A stretch of 64,000 nucleotides of DNA from a bacterium (GTDB lineage: Bacteria; Patescibacteriota; Saccharimonadia; Saccharimonadales; UBA4665): positions 30,354 through 94,353 of the forward strand of contig JAJZAF010000002.1 in the NCBI GenBank assembly GCA_021799595.1, in the 5' to 3' direction. The notes under the pieces were generated by a model. It saw nothing but the letters and a program-made list of their open reading frames with translations. It was not told the origin of the DNA and made no database searches. Shown one piece after another: positions 8,248 through 16,442 of this stretch (position 1 is its first letter; every line of letters begins with the position of its first letter). Position numbers and translations under genes: made by a program.

Positions 8248-8797
8248 TCATATTCTTTTTGCGCTATGGTTCTTTTTGCCGGCTGGTATTGCAAACGTCA
8301 CTCCAATACTTGTGTCTCATGTTCCGGGATTGAGCCGCCTGAACGTTCCGTTGGATAATGGTTGGCGTTTTCATGGGCACAGGCTGTTTGGAGCCCATAA
8401 GACATGGCGTGGAGTGCTGAGCGGAGCCTTTGTTGGTACACTGACAGTTTGGTTGCAGGTGATAGGTTATCGTCATAGTGCCTGGATCCGCTCTGTCAGC
8501 CAGCCAGTAATTTATGACCACATTTCTATCTTTGCTCTCGGTTTACTTTTAAGTCTTGGCGCATTAATTGGCGATACAATCGAGAGTGCCGTTAAAAGAC
8601 AAGTTGGTGTAAGCGATGGCCAGCGTTGGTTTCCTTTTGATCAAGTCGATTACGTCGTTGGTGGTTTGATTGCAGTCAGCTTTTACATTAGGTTATCTCT
8701 AGAAGAGTACGGTCTTATTCTTGTTATATGGTTTGCCATGCATCTGATATTTAGCTATCTTGGTTTTTTGTTAAAATTGAAGAGGCAGCCGATCTGA
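8240..8797 (+). CDS. CarS-like CDP-lipid synthase (CDP-archaeol synthase family)
   Basis: 185 aa from the ATG at 8240 (MSNHILFALWFFLPAG). An upstream in-frame ATG at 8216 would overlap the PHP gene more deeply. It is a polytopic membrane protein with the family block PLDNGWRFHGHRLFGAHKTWRG, followed by GALIGDTIESAVKRQ and WFPFDQVDYVVGG. In archaea CarS uses CTP to make CDP-archaeol, and bacterial homologues are assumed to activate a lipid phosphate in the same way. With the lipid kinase and CDP-alcohol transferase next door it would complete kinase, cytidylyltransferase and transferase steps. The pathway is inference. Confidence 0.85.
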   Translation: MSNHILFALWFFLPAGIANVTPILVSHVPGLSRLNVPLDNGWRFHGHRLFGAHKTWRGVLSGAFVGTLTVWLQVIGYRHSAWIRSVSQPVIYDHISIFALGLLLSLGALIGDTIESAVKRQVGVSDGQRWFPFDQVDYVVGGLIAVSFYIRLSLEEYGLILVIWFAMHLIFSYLGFLLKLKRQPI

Positions 8798-8811
8798 TAC
8801 TGTAAACTTTT

Positions 8812-8839
8812 TTGACAAACACTCTCTTCCTGCTATACT
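8812..8839 (+). promoter_or_regulatory. Promoter of tuf
   Basis: TTGACA (8812-8817), a 16 bp spacer and an extended -10 TGcTATACT (8831-8839). This is the closest match to the sigma-70 consensus in the window, as expected for tuf. Predicted start is near 8846. Confidence 0.8.
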
Positions 8840-8846
8840 TCATAGG

Positions 8847-8866
8847 AGTAACTCATGCGAGTTATT
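8847..8866 (+). promoter_or_regulatory. 5'-terminal hairpin of the tuf mRNA
   Basis: TAACTC (8849-8854), loop ATGC, GAGTTA (8859-8864), extended by one G-T and one A-T pair. It sits at the predicted +1. A 5'-end hairpin would shield the message from 5'-dependent decay, which is inference. A perfect TATAAT at 8879-8884 lies downstream without a convincing -35. Confidence 0.45.
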
Positions 8867-8922
8867 GCTTGCATATACTATAATAGCCTAAACATATTGA
8901 AGAATAAGGAGTACTTTTCATT

Positions 8923-10107
8923 ATGGCAGAACAATTTGACCGGAGTAAACCGCATGTCAATGTTGGTACCATGGGACATGTTGATCATGGCAAGACGACC
9001 TTGACCGCAGCGATTACTGCTGTATTAGCCAAGCGTTTACCGAGTGCCGTGAACAAGCCTGTAGCTTATGATCAAATCGATAATGCCCCGGAAGAAAAAG
9101 CTCGTGGCATTACTATCGCGACATCACACCAAGAATATGAAAGTGAAAAACGTCATTATGCTCATGTTGATATGCCGGGTCACGCTGACTACGTTAAGAA
9201 CATGATTACTGGTGCTGCTCAAATCGACGGCGCCATTTTAGTCGTCGGTGCCAATGACGGCCCATTGCCGCAGACACGTGAGCACGTACTACTTGCTCGT
9301 CAAGTCGGAGTTCCCTACATTCTTGTCTTCCTGAATAAGATGGATCTGGCTGATCCAGAGTTGGTTGATCTCGTTGAGGAAGAAATTCGTGAGCTGCTTG
9401 AAAAGAACGGTTTTGATAAAAACGCTCCGATTATCCGTGGCTCTGCCACTAAGGCGCTTGAAGGAGATAAGGAATCTGAAGACGCCATCATGGAGCTCGT
9501 GAAAGCAATGGATGAGTTTATTCCGGAACCGAAGCGAGAATTAGACAAACCGTTTCTTATGCCAATTGAAGACGTCTTTTCAATTAAAGGACGTGGTACA
9601 GTTGCTACTGGCCGAATTGAGACCGGTATAGTCAAAATCAATGATGAAGTTGAGATTGTTGGTCTGAGAGACACCAAGAAAAGCGTCGTGACAGGCATAG
9701 AGGCCTTTAAGAAGAGTCTTGATCAAGGTCAAGCTGGCGATAACGCTGGTATTTTACTGCGCGGTATAGAGCGTGATGACATTGAACGCGGCCAAGTACT
9801 CGCTAAGCCTGGCAGTATTACACCACACACCGAATTTGATAGCGAAGTCTATATTCTGACCAAGGAAGAGGGCGGCCGACACACACCTTTTTTCAAAGGC
9901 TACAAGCCACAGTTTTACTTCCGCACTACTGATGTGACCGGTGAGGTTGAGCTTCCGGCTGACAAAGAAATGGTCATGCCAGGCGACACCGTTACTTTTA
10001 AGGTCAAGTTACTTGCTCCAATAGCCATGGAGCAAGGGTTGCGTTTTGCTATTCGTGAAGGTGGTCGTACCGTTGGTGCCGGTGTCGTGACGAAGGTAAT
10101 TAAGTAA
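8923..10107 (+). CDS. tuf: Elongation factor Tu
   Basis: 394 aa, full length. It delivers aminoacyl-tRNA to the ribosome as a GTP ternary complex. G1 is GHVDHGKTT, switch II is [18 protein letters not shown] (usually DCPGHAD), and G4 is the canonical NKMD in [24 protein letters not shown]. Domains 2 and 3 follow ([38 protein letters not shown]). AAGGAG lies 11 nt upstream of the ATG. It is followed 37 nt later by rpsJ, a common tuf-rpsJ pairing. Confidence 0.99.
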   Translation: MAEQFDRSKPHVNVGTMGHVDHGKTTLTAAITAVLAKRLPSAVNKPVAYDQIDNAPEEKARGITIATSHQEYESEKRHYAHVDMPGHADYVKNMITGAAQIDGAILVVGANDGPLPQTREHVLLARQVGVPYILVFLNKMDLADPELVDLVEEEIRELLEKNGFDKNAPIIRGSATKALEGDKESEDAIMELVKAMDEFIPEPKRELDKPFLMPIEDVFSIKGRGTVATGRIETGIVKINDEVEIVGLRDTKKSVVTGIEAFKKSLDQGQAGDNAGILLRGIERDDIERGQVLAKPGSITPHTEFDSEVYILTKEEGGRHTPFFKGYKPQFYFRTTDVTGEVELPADKEMVMPGDTVTFKVKLLAPIAMEQGLRFAIREGGRTVGAGVVTKVIK

Positions 10108-10144
10108 CACCCATAAAACGATATAGAGAAGGAAGATCAAAAGA

Positions 10145-10477
10145 ATGACGGCCACCGCTGCCAAGCCAGAAATAAAGCAACGCATCCGAATTCGTCTGAA
10201 AGCATACGATCATAAAGTCATTGATCAAGCTGCCAAACAAATCATTGATACAGCATTGAGGACGGGAGCCAGCTTAGCGGGACCCATACCTTTACCGACT
10301 AGAAAAAGTACCTTTACGGTCGTGAAGAGTCCGCATGTCTTCAAAAAAGGACGTGAACAGTTTGAGATGCGGATTCATAAGCGTCTTATTGATGTGTTTG
10401 AACCGACTCCAAAAACGATAGACAGTCTCATGAATCTTTCGCTACCGGCCGGTTGTGATGTTGAAATCAAGATGTGA
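10145..10477 (+). CDS. rpsJ: 30S ribosomal protein S10
   Basis: 110 aa. After a 10-residue N-terminal extension ([10 protein letters not shown]) it reads [22 protein letters not shown] and later [39 protein letters not shown], the standard S10 core. S10 belongs to the 30S head and also pairs with NusB in antitermination. It follows tuf with AAGGAAG as ribosome site. It is unusually cut off from the rest of its operon: rplC lies 1.6 kb away behind an unrecognised gene and its own promoter. A weak hairpin TAGTG/CACTA followed by TTTATTTT (10483-10509) may end the tuf-rpsJ transcript. Confidence 0.98.
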   Translation: MTATAAKPEIKQRIRIRLKAYDHKVIDQAAKQIIDTALRTGASLAGPIPLPTRKSTFTVVKSPHVFKKGREQFEMRIHKRLIDVFEPTPKTIDSLMNLSLPAGCDVEIKM

Positions 10478-10569
10478 GTGTTTAGTGAATCTAATACACT
10501 ATTTATTTTGGGGTAAAGCCACTGCTAATATAGCATAATCTAGATAAAATAAGGATTTTAGTATTTGCT

Positions 10570-11532
10570 ATGGATTCTAAAAGTGCTCTTGAAGCAGTCG
10601 CAGCTATCCGTTTGACAGTGCCGCCCGAACAATTAAAAGACTTTGATACTCAACTTGCTGAGCAATATGGTCACACTGCTGAAATAGCTGGCCCTCTTGC
10701 TGTTCAGGCTGAGGCTGACGAAACTTTGCCTAAAAAAGAAATTAAGTGTTTTTTGAATGCTTCGATTGAAATGTCGTCTGAGCGCCAACTTGACGTGGTG
10801 CGTCAATTCTGGGAGGTACTAGGTTGTAAAATGCCTGAACTCGATGAGAAGCAAAAAGCAGCATTAAATAACACAATTGAAAGAAATCCCTTCATGCGTG
10901 TCATGCCTGCTCCTTTATTGGACATAAATGGTTGTAAAACTATTGCTGAGCGGGCGCGTTCAGCCTTTCGAAATCAGCATCTGTTTGCCATCAGACAAAA
11001 CGTTTTATGGACACCAAACGAAAGCTATATGATACATGCTAAGCTTCTAAAAGATCCAGAGTCTATAGTCAAAGAGGGTCGTGTGTCATACGGAATACGT
11101 TATAAATCTCCTGATAGCGGTGAACTCTTAACGAAAGACCGCTTTGGCGCTCGTCTCCGCAAGATTGGTAAGGGTATTGAAGCCGATGGCGTCACCTGGG
11201 TCTTCCCAGTCATGGATGTACGGGTTCAAAGTGAACGTATCTGCGCTCCTGCTGGTGCGTTGCACCAAAAAGTAGAGCCTACAGTAGTACCTGAAGTGCT
11301 TATCGGTATGCAATTGTTGCATCGGGCTAGTGGCACCCCTAATTCTGACTATCATGTAGATTTTGCCAATGAAGCAATTTACAAGTTAGACAAAAAAGAT
11401 GTACCTAAAACTCCGGTACATGTTACCAGTGTTTATTGGTATCCTAACGATCGTCGGGTCGTCTTGCTTTATTGGCATGCTGACAGCCAGAATGAGGACT
11501 TTGGCGTTCGTGCTGCGGAAAATGGGCTCTAA
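10570..11532 (+). CDS. Unrecognised 320-aa protein between rpsJ and rplC
   Basis: A soluble protein without signal peptide or membrane segments, and I do not recognise it. It starts MDSKSALEAVAAIRLTVPPEQL. The N-terminal 60 residues look helical and acidic. The middle has short hydrophobic strands (DGVTWVFPVMDVRVQ; VPEVLIGMQLLH) and the C-terminus is aromatic-rich (VTSVYWYPNDRRVVLLYWHADS). AAGGA lies ~14 nt upstream of the ATG, and CATAAT at 10534-10539 is a possible -10, so it may have its own promoter. Its position inside a split S10 operon suggests an insertion in this lineage. Confidence 0.75.
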   Translation: MDSKSALEAVAAIRLTVPPEQLKDFDTQLAEQYGHTAEIAGPLAVQAEADETLPKKEIKCFLNASIEMSSERQLDVVRQFWEVLGCKMPELDEKQKAALNNTIERNPFMRVMPAPLLDINGCKTIAERARSAFRNQHLFAIRQNVLWTPNESYMIHAKLLKDPESIVKEGRVSYGIRYKSPDSGELLTKDRFGARLRKIGKGIEADGVTWVFPVMDVRVQSERICAPAGALHQKVEPTVVPEVLIGMQLLHRASGTPNSDYHVDFANEAIYKLDKKDVPKTPVHVTSVYWYPNDRRVVLLYWHADSQNEDFGVRAAENGL

Positions 11533-11899
11533 GGTTTCGGTTTTTACCCCTTCTTTATGCTTTTTCTTTTGAATCTTACTAAAGTCTAAATGTCTGTGAA
11601 TAGCCAACGAAGCTATTAACGCTTAATTAACACATAAAAATCCAGAAATTTTGGAGTTAGTAGAAGCTCCACTGGTCATAGCAGGGCTAGATCATTTGTG
11701 TCTACAGATAAAGAGGATTTTTTGCAAACATTGATTATGACTGCTGTTTATGGAAACAGGGGCTATTTGAAGGTTGAGGCTTTCAATCATATAGGGATTC
11801 CAGCAGTGGATGAAGATACTCTTGACATTGAAGAAATACTTGAACACATTCCAAGAAGTAGAGTGTGTATATGGCACGTATAGTAAAGTTAGCAACAAG
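11533..11899. other. Gene-poor stretch before the rplC promoter
   Basis: About 370 bp with no recognisable gene. One GTG-initiated frame (11698-11883, 61 codons, rich in D, E and I) is open but has no ribosome site and ends just before the rplC promoter. I would not call it a gene without conservation. Confidence 0.4.
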
Positions 11900-11927
11900 T
11901 TGACAGGGGTAAGAGGAGCATGATACT
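11900..11927 (+). promoter_or_regulatory. Promoter of the rplC-led ribosomal operon
   Basis: TTGACA (11900-11905), a 16 bp spacer and GATACT (11922-11927). Predicted start is about 11934, giving a ~127 nt leader. Confidence 0.65.
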
Positions 11928-11933
11928 CTAGTA

Positions 11934-12060
11934 CAGTATCTTAGTTTCGACTGCACTTGGTACGTGTTTGCAGGTCTGCCAACAACAGAGGTAGAAACCG
12001 CTCACTACCAAGCATTTTTTTGTCGACTTTAAGAATATTCATGTAAGACGGGAAGGAGAT
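11934..12060 (+). promoter_or_regulatory. Structured, possibly attenuating leader of rplC
   Basis: A long-range stem pairs 11956-11966 (CTTGGTACGTG) with 12003-12012 (CACTACCAAG): ten pairs and one bulged C. It is followed by CA and seven T (12015-12021), which has the form of an intrinsic terminator placed 40 nt before the rplC start. S10-operon leaders in other bacteria are known L4-controlled attenuators. Equivalence here is inference. Confidence 0.55.
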
Positions 12061-12675
12061 ATGAAAGCTCTCATTGCCAGAAAAGTCGGTATGACTAGCA
12101 CCATCAGTGACGACGGTGTTGTGTCGGCTGTGACCTTGCTTTCCTTCTCTGATCACACTGTTCTTGCCCATAAGACTGAGGAAAAAGACGGATACACTGC
12201 AGTACAAGTTGGGACAGAAACATCTAAGCGTCTCCCGAAAAGTGTGGCAGGACACGTCAAGGCAGCGAAGGTGATGCCAAAAATTATTCGCGAATTTCGC
12301 ATGTCTTCTATCCCTGAGGAACTAAGCGTCGGCACCAGCATCCAAGCAGCCGACGTTTTTAGTGTCGGCGATCATGTCAGTGTCACCGGTACTACCAAGG
12401 GGAAAGGCTGGGCTGGCACTATTCGCAGACACAACTTCCACCGTGGTCGCAAGACTCACGGCGGCAACTCATACCGTCGACCTGGCTCCATTGGCTCCAT
12501 GTATCCGCAGCATATCTTCAAGGGTACTCGTATGGCTGGAAGATTAGGACATGATAGAGTTACCGTTAAGGGGCTCAAAGTAGCCCTCATCGATCCAGAA
12601 CTTAAGGTCATTGGCGTGACCGGTGCTGTGCCGGGACCGAAGAAGGCCCTTGTTATTATTCGGGAGGCTAAGTAA
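12061..12675 (+). CDS. rplC: 50S ribosomal protein L3
   Basis: 204 aa. It starts MKALIARKVGMTSTISDDG, with the glutamine-methylation-region block KGKGWAGTIRRHNFHRGRKTHGGNSYRRPGS-type sequence and a GTRMAGRLGHDRVTVKGLKV C-terminal part. L3 helps initiate 50S assembly and reaches towards the peptidyl-transferase centre. It is the first gene of the main ribosomal run, preceded by GGGAAGGAG. Its stop TAATG overlaps the rplD start by one base. Confidence 0.99.
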   Translation: MKALIARKVGMTSTISDDGVVSAVTLLSFSDHTVLAHKTEEKDGYTAVQVGTETSKRLPKSVAGHVKAAKVMPKIIREFRMSSIPEELSVGTSIQAADVFSVGDHVSVTGTTKGKGWAGTIRRHNFHRGRKTHGGNSYRRPGSIGSMYPQHIFKGTRMAGRLGHDRVTVKGLKVALIDPELKVIGVTGAVPGPKKALVIIREAK

Positions 12676-13319
12676 TGGCAACGCTTACCTTTACAGTCAC
12701 AGGCGCAAAGGCTGCGACGCCTGCCCGTCTAGATAAATCAGTCTTCGATGTAGAGATTACTCATCATGAACTGCTAAAAGCGTCATATGTAACGAACTTA
12801 ACCAATAAGCGACGCAATCTGGCAGCAACAAAGACGCGTGGGCTGATACGTGGTGGAGGCAAGAAGCCATGGCGGCAAAAGGGAACCGGCCGTGCTCGTT
12901 TTGGTTCCAGTCGTAACCCTATTTGGCGTGGAGGTGGCACTGTATTTGGTCCAACGGGTGAAGAAAATTACAGCCGTCGAATGCCACTCAAGGCTAAGCG
13001 TACAGCGCTTCGCCAGGCTCTTAGCTTGGCTGCCCGGGAAGGCCATATTTTGGTTATTGAAGACATGAAACTGAGAGAAGCCAAGACGGTGCATCTCAAA
13101 AAGCTATTAGATAGGATAAAGGCTGATGGCAACATCCTGATAGCAGTAGCAAAGCCGAGCGAAGAACTGCAACGGGCAGCTCGTAATCTCCCATATATTC
13201 ATGTGATATCGGCCACTCGACTTACTACTCCACGTGTTATGGATGCAGATACCATTATCATGACAAAGGATGCGTTAGATGCTATCAGCGAGTGGCTTTC
13301 GGGAGGGAGTAAAGTATGA
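12675..13319 (+). CDS. rplD: 50S ribosomal protein L4
   Basis: 214 aa. It has the family blocks NKRRNLAATKTRGLIRGGGKKPWRQKGTGRAR (the exit-tunnel loop), FGPTGEENYSRRMPLKAKRTALRQALS and the C-terminal DADTIIMTKDALDAISEWL. L4 lines the exit tunnel and, in E. coli, represses and attenuates its own operon through the leader. The attenuator-like leader ahead of rplC makes L4 the obvious candidate regulator here, though that is inference. It is coupled to rplC by TAATG and to rplW by a 4 bp ATGA overlap. Confidence 0.99.
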   Translation: MATLTFTVTGAKAATPARLDKSVFDVEITHHELLKASYVTNLTNKRRNLAATKTRGLIRGGGKKPWRQKGTGRARFGSSRNPIWRGGGTVFGPTGEENYSRRMPLKAKRTALRQALSLAAREGHILVIEDMKLREAKTVHLKKLLDRIKADGNILIAVAKPSEELQRAARNLPYIHVISATRLTTPRVMDADTIIMTKDALDAISEWLSGGSKV

Positions 13320-13741
13320 GCAAGTCAACCATACTACGGCCACACTTGAGCGAGAAGACCCATGTGCTCAGCGAAGGGAGAGTTTACGCCGTAATGGTTC
13401 CGGCCGGCCTTAATAAACATGGTGTTGCTCGTGCGATTGAATCTCAATTTGATGTAATTGTTACCAAGGTCAACATTCTCAATATTCGTGGTAAAACCAA
13501 ACGCACTGTCAGCATTACGGGGAAACGAATGCAGTCAAAGCTCGGGAAACGTTCCGATCTAAAGAAAGCCTATGTCACCCTGGCCGAGGGCAATCAGTTG
13601 CCTTTCTTTACGGCAATTGAAGAAGAAGCTGCTAAAGAGAAAGCTGCACAAGAGAAAATTGATAAGGCAGCTAAGAAAGAAGCTCAGAAAGCAGCGCCAC
13701 GACGCCGATTTAGTCGTAGACGAAAAGAAGAGGGAGTATAA
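13316..13741 (+). CDS. rplW: 50S ribosomal protein L23
   Basis: L23 core (residues ~1-95: LRPHLSEKTHVLSEGRVYAVMV, VNILNIRGKTKR, KKAYVTLAEG) plus a ~45-residue Ala/Lys/Glu-rich C-terminal tail ending RRRFSRRRKEEGV. At 141 aa it is longer than the usual ~95-100. L23 forms the docking site for trigger factor and SRP at the exit tunnel. The charged tail could reach the rim, which is inference. It is coupled to rplD (ATGA) and 4 nt ahead of rplB. Confidence 0.98.
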   Translation: MSKSTILRPHLSEKTHVLSEGRVYAVMVPAGLNKHGVARAIESQFDVIVTKVNILNIRGKTKRTVSITGKRMQSKLGKRSDLKKAYVTLAEGNQLPFFTAIEEEAAKEKAAQEKIDKAAKKEAQKAAPRRRFSRRRKEEGV

Positions 13742-13745
13742 ACGT

Positions 13746-14609
13746 ATGGCTAGTACAGTTACTTATCGCCCAACTACTCCCGGCCGTCGGGGTATGACTA
13801 ATCAGGACCTGAGTAATATAACCACCAAGAAACCGGTACGCTCTTTGCTCGTCATGAAAAAGCGAGGGAGTGGTCGCAATAACCAAGGTCGTATCACCAC
13901 GAGACACAAAGGTGGTGGCAGCAAGAAATTTTATCGACTGGTTAATTTTAAATTGGCTGACGGTATTAAGGCGACTATCGAGCATATTGAGTATGATCCA
14001 AATCGTTCTGCCCGTATTGCTCGTATTAAAGAAACTAACGGTACCTATCACTACATATTGGCCGCACAAGGAATGCGTGTCGGTCAAAAAGTTTCCAGCG
14101 GTCAAGAAGTTGGCATTGATGTCGGCAACCGCTTGCCGCTAAAGAACATACCGATTGGCAGTTCTGTTCATGCGATTGAACTAAAAGTGGGCGGTGGCGC
14201 TCAACTTGTTCGCAGTGCAGGTGCCAGTGCGCAGCTCATGGGTCGGGATAACGGTTATGCCCAGATGCGTTTACCCAGTGGTGAAGTACGTCTGGTGAAC
14301 GAAAACTGCATAGCCTCTATTGGGGTTGTTGGCAATGAACAGCACCAAAACATTAAACTTGGTAAAGCTGGCCGTAATCGGCATAAAGGTGTTCGCCCGA
14401 CTGTTCGTGGAGTAGTCATGAATGCAGTGGATCATCCTCACGGTGGTGGAGACGGTGGCCGGCACGGCATCGGTGGCGGCAAGAACCATGGTGCGGCCCC
14501 GAAGACTCCATGGGGGCAGAAGACGCTCGGCTATAAGACTCGACGACGAAAAGTTACTGATCAATTTATTGTGCGAAGCCGTCACGTGTCAAAGAGGAGA
14601 AGATCATGA
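13746..14609 (+). CDS. rplB: 50S ribosomal protein L2
   Basis: 287 aa from the ATG at 13746 (MASTVTYRPTTPGRRGMTNQDL). The frame is open upstream inside rplW, but the family begins here. Conserved blocks are SGRNNQGRITTRHKGGG, the central GGGAQLVRSAGASAQLMG and the catalytic-region VVMNAVDHPHGGGDGGRHGIGG containing the conserved His (NAVDHPHGGG) near the peptidyl-transferase centre. The stop overlaps the next ORF by ATGA (14606-14609). Confidence 0.99.
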   Translation: MASTVTYRPTTPGRRGMTNQDLSNITTKKPVRSLLVMKKRGSGRNNQGRITTRHKGGGSKKFYRLVNFKLADGIKATIEHIEYDPNRSARIARIKETNGTYHYILAAQGMRVGQKVSSGQEVGIDVGNRLPLKNIPIGSSVHAIELKVGGGAQLVRSAGASAQLMGRDNGYAQMRLPSGEVRLVNENCIASIGVVGNEQHQNIKLGKAGRNRHKGVRPTVRGVVMNAVDHPHGGGDGGRHGIGGGKNHGAAPKTPWGQKTLGYKTRRRKVTDQFIVRSRHVSKRRRS

Positions 14610-15124
14610 GAGACAATGCAGCTGGTACGAGTGGTTTCGAAGTTATTCGGGAGCTGGAGATGTCCGTTGCTCCATTTCCGCTCCATGAACTAGATGAAAT
14701 TGAAAAGGCAGCAAATTTTGCCGCTGACGTTTTTTCAGGTGATTCATCAAAAGGAGCCGGCTTTCGACATCTGTCAGAAATTCTGAAAGGTTATGATCAA
14801 GCTGATCTTATCTTGCCTCCGGAAGAATTAATTGGACTCGCTATTGGCTCCACCGCCCTCAGCGCCGGCAGATCACAGCGATTTCACGATATTCACGATA
14901 TACGTGTTCATGGCACAAAACGACTCAGTTTGTTGAGAAAAGGTCTGATGCAAGGGACTAATTTGGGCAGAATGCAGGCTGACAAACCATTTTTAGACAT
15001 AGCAAGAAGTGAAGTAGAAGTAGCTTTAGAAAGTGATGAAGAGTTATACAGAATAATGGGCATAGGAGCTGGCTACAGAGCATATAGACTGCGACCTGAT
15101 GGGGTAAGGGGATTGGCTGCATGA
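14606..15124 (+). CDS. Unrecognised 172-aa protein embedded between L2 and S19
   Basis: This ORF sits where rplB and rpsS are normally adjacent. It is coupled at both ends by 4 bp ATGA overlaps (14606-14609 with rplB, 15121-15124 with rpsS), so it is almost certainly translated at operon level. The protein starts [20 protein letters not shown]. It is soluble and largely helical, with an acidic first third and a basic middle ([24 protein letters not shown] is the notable region, residues ~93-116). There are no Cys clusters or membrane segments. I do not recognise the family. A role in ribosome assembly or control is suggested only by position. Confidence 0.8.
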   Translation: MRDNAAGTSGFEVIRELEMSVAPFPLHELDEIEKAANFAADVFSGDSSKGAGFRHLSEILKGYDQADLILPPEELIGLAIGSTALSAGRSQRFHDIHDIRVHGTKRLSLLRKGLMQGTNLGRMQADKPFLDIARSEVEVALESDEELYRIMGIGAGYRAYRLRPDGVRGLAA

Positions 15125-15402
15125 GTCGTTCATTAAAAAAGGGACCGTTTGTAGACTTTAAGCTAGCTAAGAAAATTGCTGCTCTTCCTGACAACGATCG
15201 CACAGTTATTAAAACCTGGGCTCGAGCCAGCACGATAGCGCCAGAGTTTGTCGGTCGAACAGTCGCTGTCCATAACGGTAAAGTACACGTGCCAGTCTTT
15301 ATTACAGAGAATATGGTCGGCCACAAGCTTGGTGAATTTGCTCCAACCAGAAAATTTCGCGGTCATGGCGGTAAATTAGCAAAGTCACAAGGGCAAGGAT
15401 AA
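15121..15402 (+). CDS. rpsS: 30S ribosomal protein S19
   Basis: 93 aa. It starts [19 protein letters not shown], with [23 protein letters not shown] and [18 protein letters not shown], all standard S19. It sits in the 30S head and contacts the A-site finger bridge. Its start lies inside the stop of the unrecognised upstream ORF (ATGA) rather than next to rplB as in most bacteria. rplV follows 3 nt later. Confidence 0.99.
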   Translation: MSRSLKKGPFVDFKLAKKIAALPDNDRTVIKTWARASTIAPEFVGRTVAVHNGKVHVPVFITENMVGHKLGEFAPTRKFRGHGGKLAKSQGQG

Positions 15403-15405
15403 TTT

Positions 15406-15807
15406 ATGGCAGTTTCAGCAATCGCAAAAGGAATTCGTATCCCTCCTCGCAAAGTAGCAGTAGTAGCTGCTCTGGTACGCGGGCGAAGCGTTGCTGACGC
15501 AGTTACTATACTTGAACATACTCCTCGCCGGAGTGCATTGGCAGTCAAGAAAGTTATCTTGAGTGCTCAGGCTAATGCTGACCATAACCATGGATACAAG
15601 CCTGGCTCCTTAACTATTACTGAAATTAGCGTAACCCCTGGTCCACGGTTGAAGCGTTATCGGCCTGCGGCTTATGGAAGAGCCTTGCCATATCAGAAGA
15701 AAACTTCTCATATTCGGGTTGCAGTCGACGGTGAAAAACGCACTATCAAGAAGTCTGCTGGTGAGAAAGCTAATAAACAGACTGCTAAGGAAGAAGGGGA
15801 GGTATAA
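15406..15807 (+). CDS. rplV: 50S ribosomal protein L22
   Basis: 133 aa. The core has AIAKGIRIPPRKVAVVAALVRGRSVADA, a beta-hairpin region that lines the exit tunnel, and PGPRLKRYRPAAYGRALPYQKKTSHI. A short Lys/Glu-rich tail (GEKANKQTAKEEGEV) extends it past the usual ~110 residues. It lies between rpsS (3 nt) and rpsC (3 nt). Confidence 0.98.
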   Translation: MAVSAIAKGIRIPPRKVAVVAALVRGRSVADAVTILEHTPRRSALAVKKVILSAQANADHNHGYKPGSLTITEISVTPGPRLKRYRPAAYGRALPYQKKTSHIRVAVDGEKRTIKKSAGEKANKQTAKEEGEV

Positions 15808-15810
15808 GAT

Positions 15811-16440
15811 ATGGGACAGAAAGTCAATCCCGTCAGCATGCGCCTCCAGGTCAATAAGGATTGGAGCAGTAAATGGTTTGCTTCTAAACGGGATTATGCC
15901 AAATTCCTTAGAGACGATTTAGCGGTTCGTCACCTGATTGCTGACAAGCTGGGCAGTAGAGCTGCTATACAGATGGTAGAGATTAACCGGACGCCAAATC
16001 TGGTAACGGTAACCATTGCTACTGCTAAGGCCGGTGTCGTAATTGGTCGTGGAGGCACCGGCGCCAATGAGCTGAAAGAAGAAATTGAAAAGATCTATGG
16101 TGTCCCCGTTCGGGTTAACATTGACGAGGTCAAAAAACCTGATCTGTATGCCAAATTAGTGGCAGAGAACATTGCCCATCAGTTGGAACGCCGTATCAGT
16201 TTTCGTCGGGCCGTCAAGTCCGCCGCAGCCACAACTATGCGGGCTGGCGCTAAGGGTGTTCGTATTGAGGTGTCAGGAAGACTGAATGGAGCAGAAATGT
16301 CACGGCGCGAGAAAGAAGTGGTCGGTTCTGTCCCGTTACATACTCTGAGAGCGAATATAGATTATGCCCAAGTTGATGCTAAGACTGTAGCCGGCATTAT
16401 TGGGGTCAAGGTTTGGATATATAAAGGAGAGGTGCACTAG
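15811..16440 (+). CDS. rpsC: 30S ribosomal protein S3
   Basis: 209 aa. It starts [20 protein letters not shown]. The KH domain has [17 protein letters not shown] (the GXXG-type loop reads GRGG), and the C-terminal domain has [31 protein letters not shown] and [11 protein letters not shown]3 forms part of the mRNA entry tunnel and its helicase activity. The length is normal for a short-tailed S3. Followed 2 nt later by rplP. Confidence 0.99.
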   Translation: MGQKVNPVSMRLQVNKDWSSKWFASKRDYAKFLRDDLAVRHLIADKLGSRAAIQMVEINRTPNLVTVTIATAKAGVVIGRGGTGANELKEEIEKIYGVPVRVNIDEVKKPDLYAKLVAENIAHQLERRISFRRAVKSAAATTMRAGAKGVRIEVSGRLNGAEMSRREKEVVGSVPLHTLRANIDYAQVDAKTVAGIIGVKVWIYKGEVH

Positions 16441-16442
16441 TC

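Noticed and set aside
11698..11883. 61-codon GTG-initiated ORF before rplC
   Set aside because: No ribosome site or motif; kept only as a note in the spacer entry.
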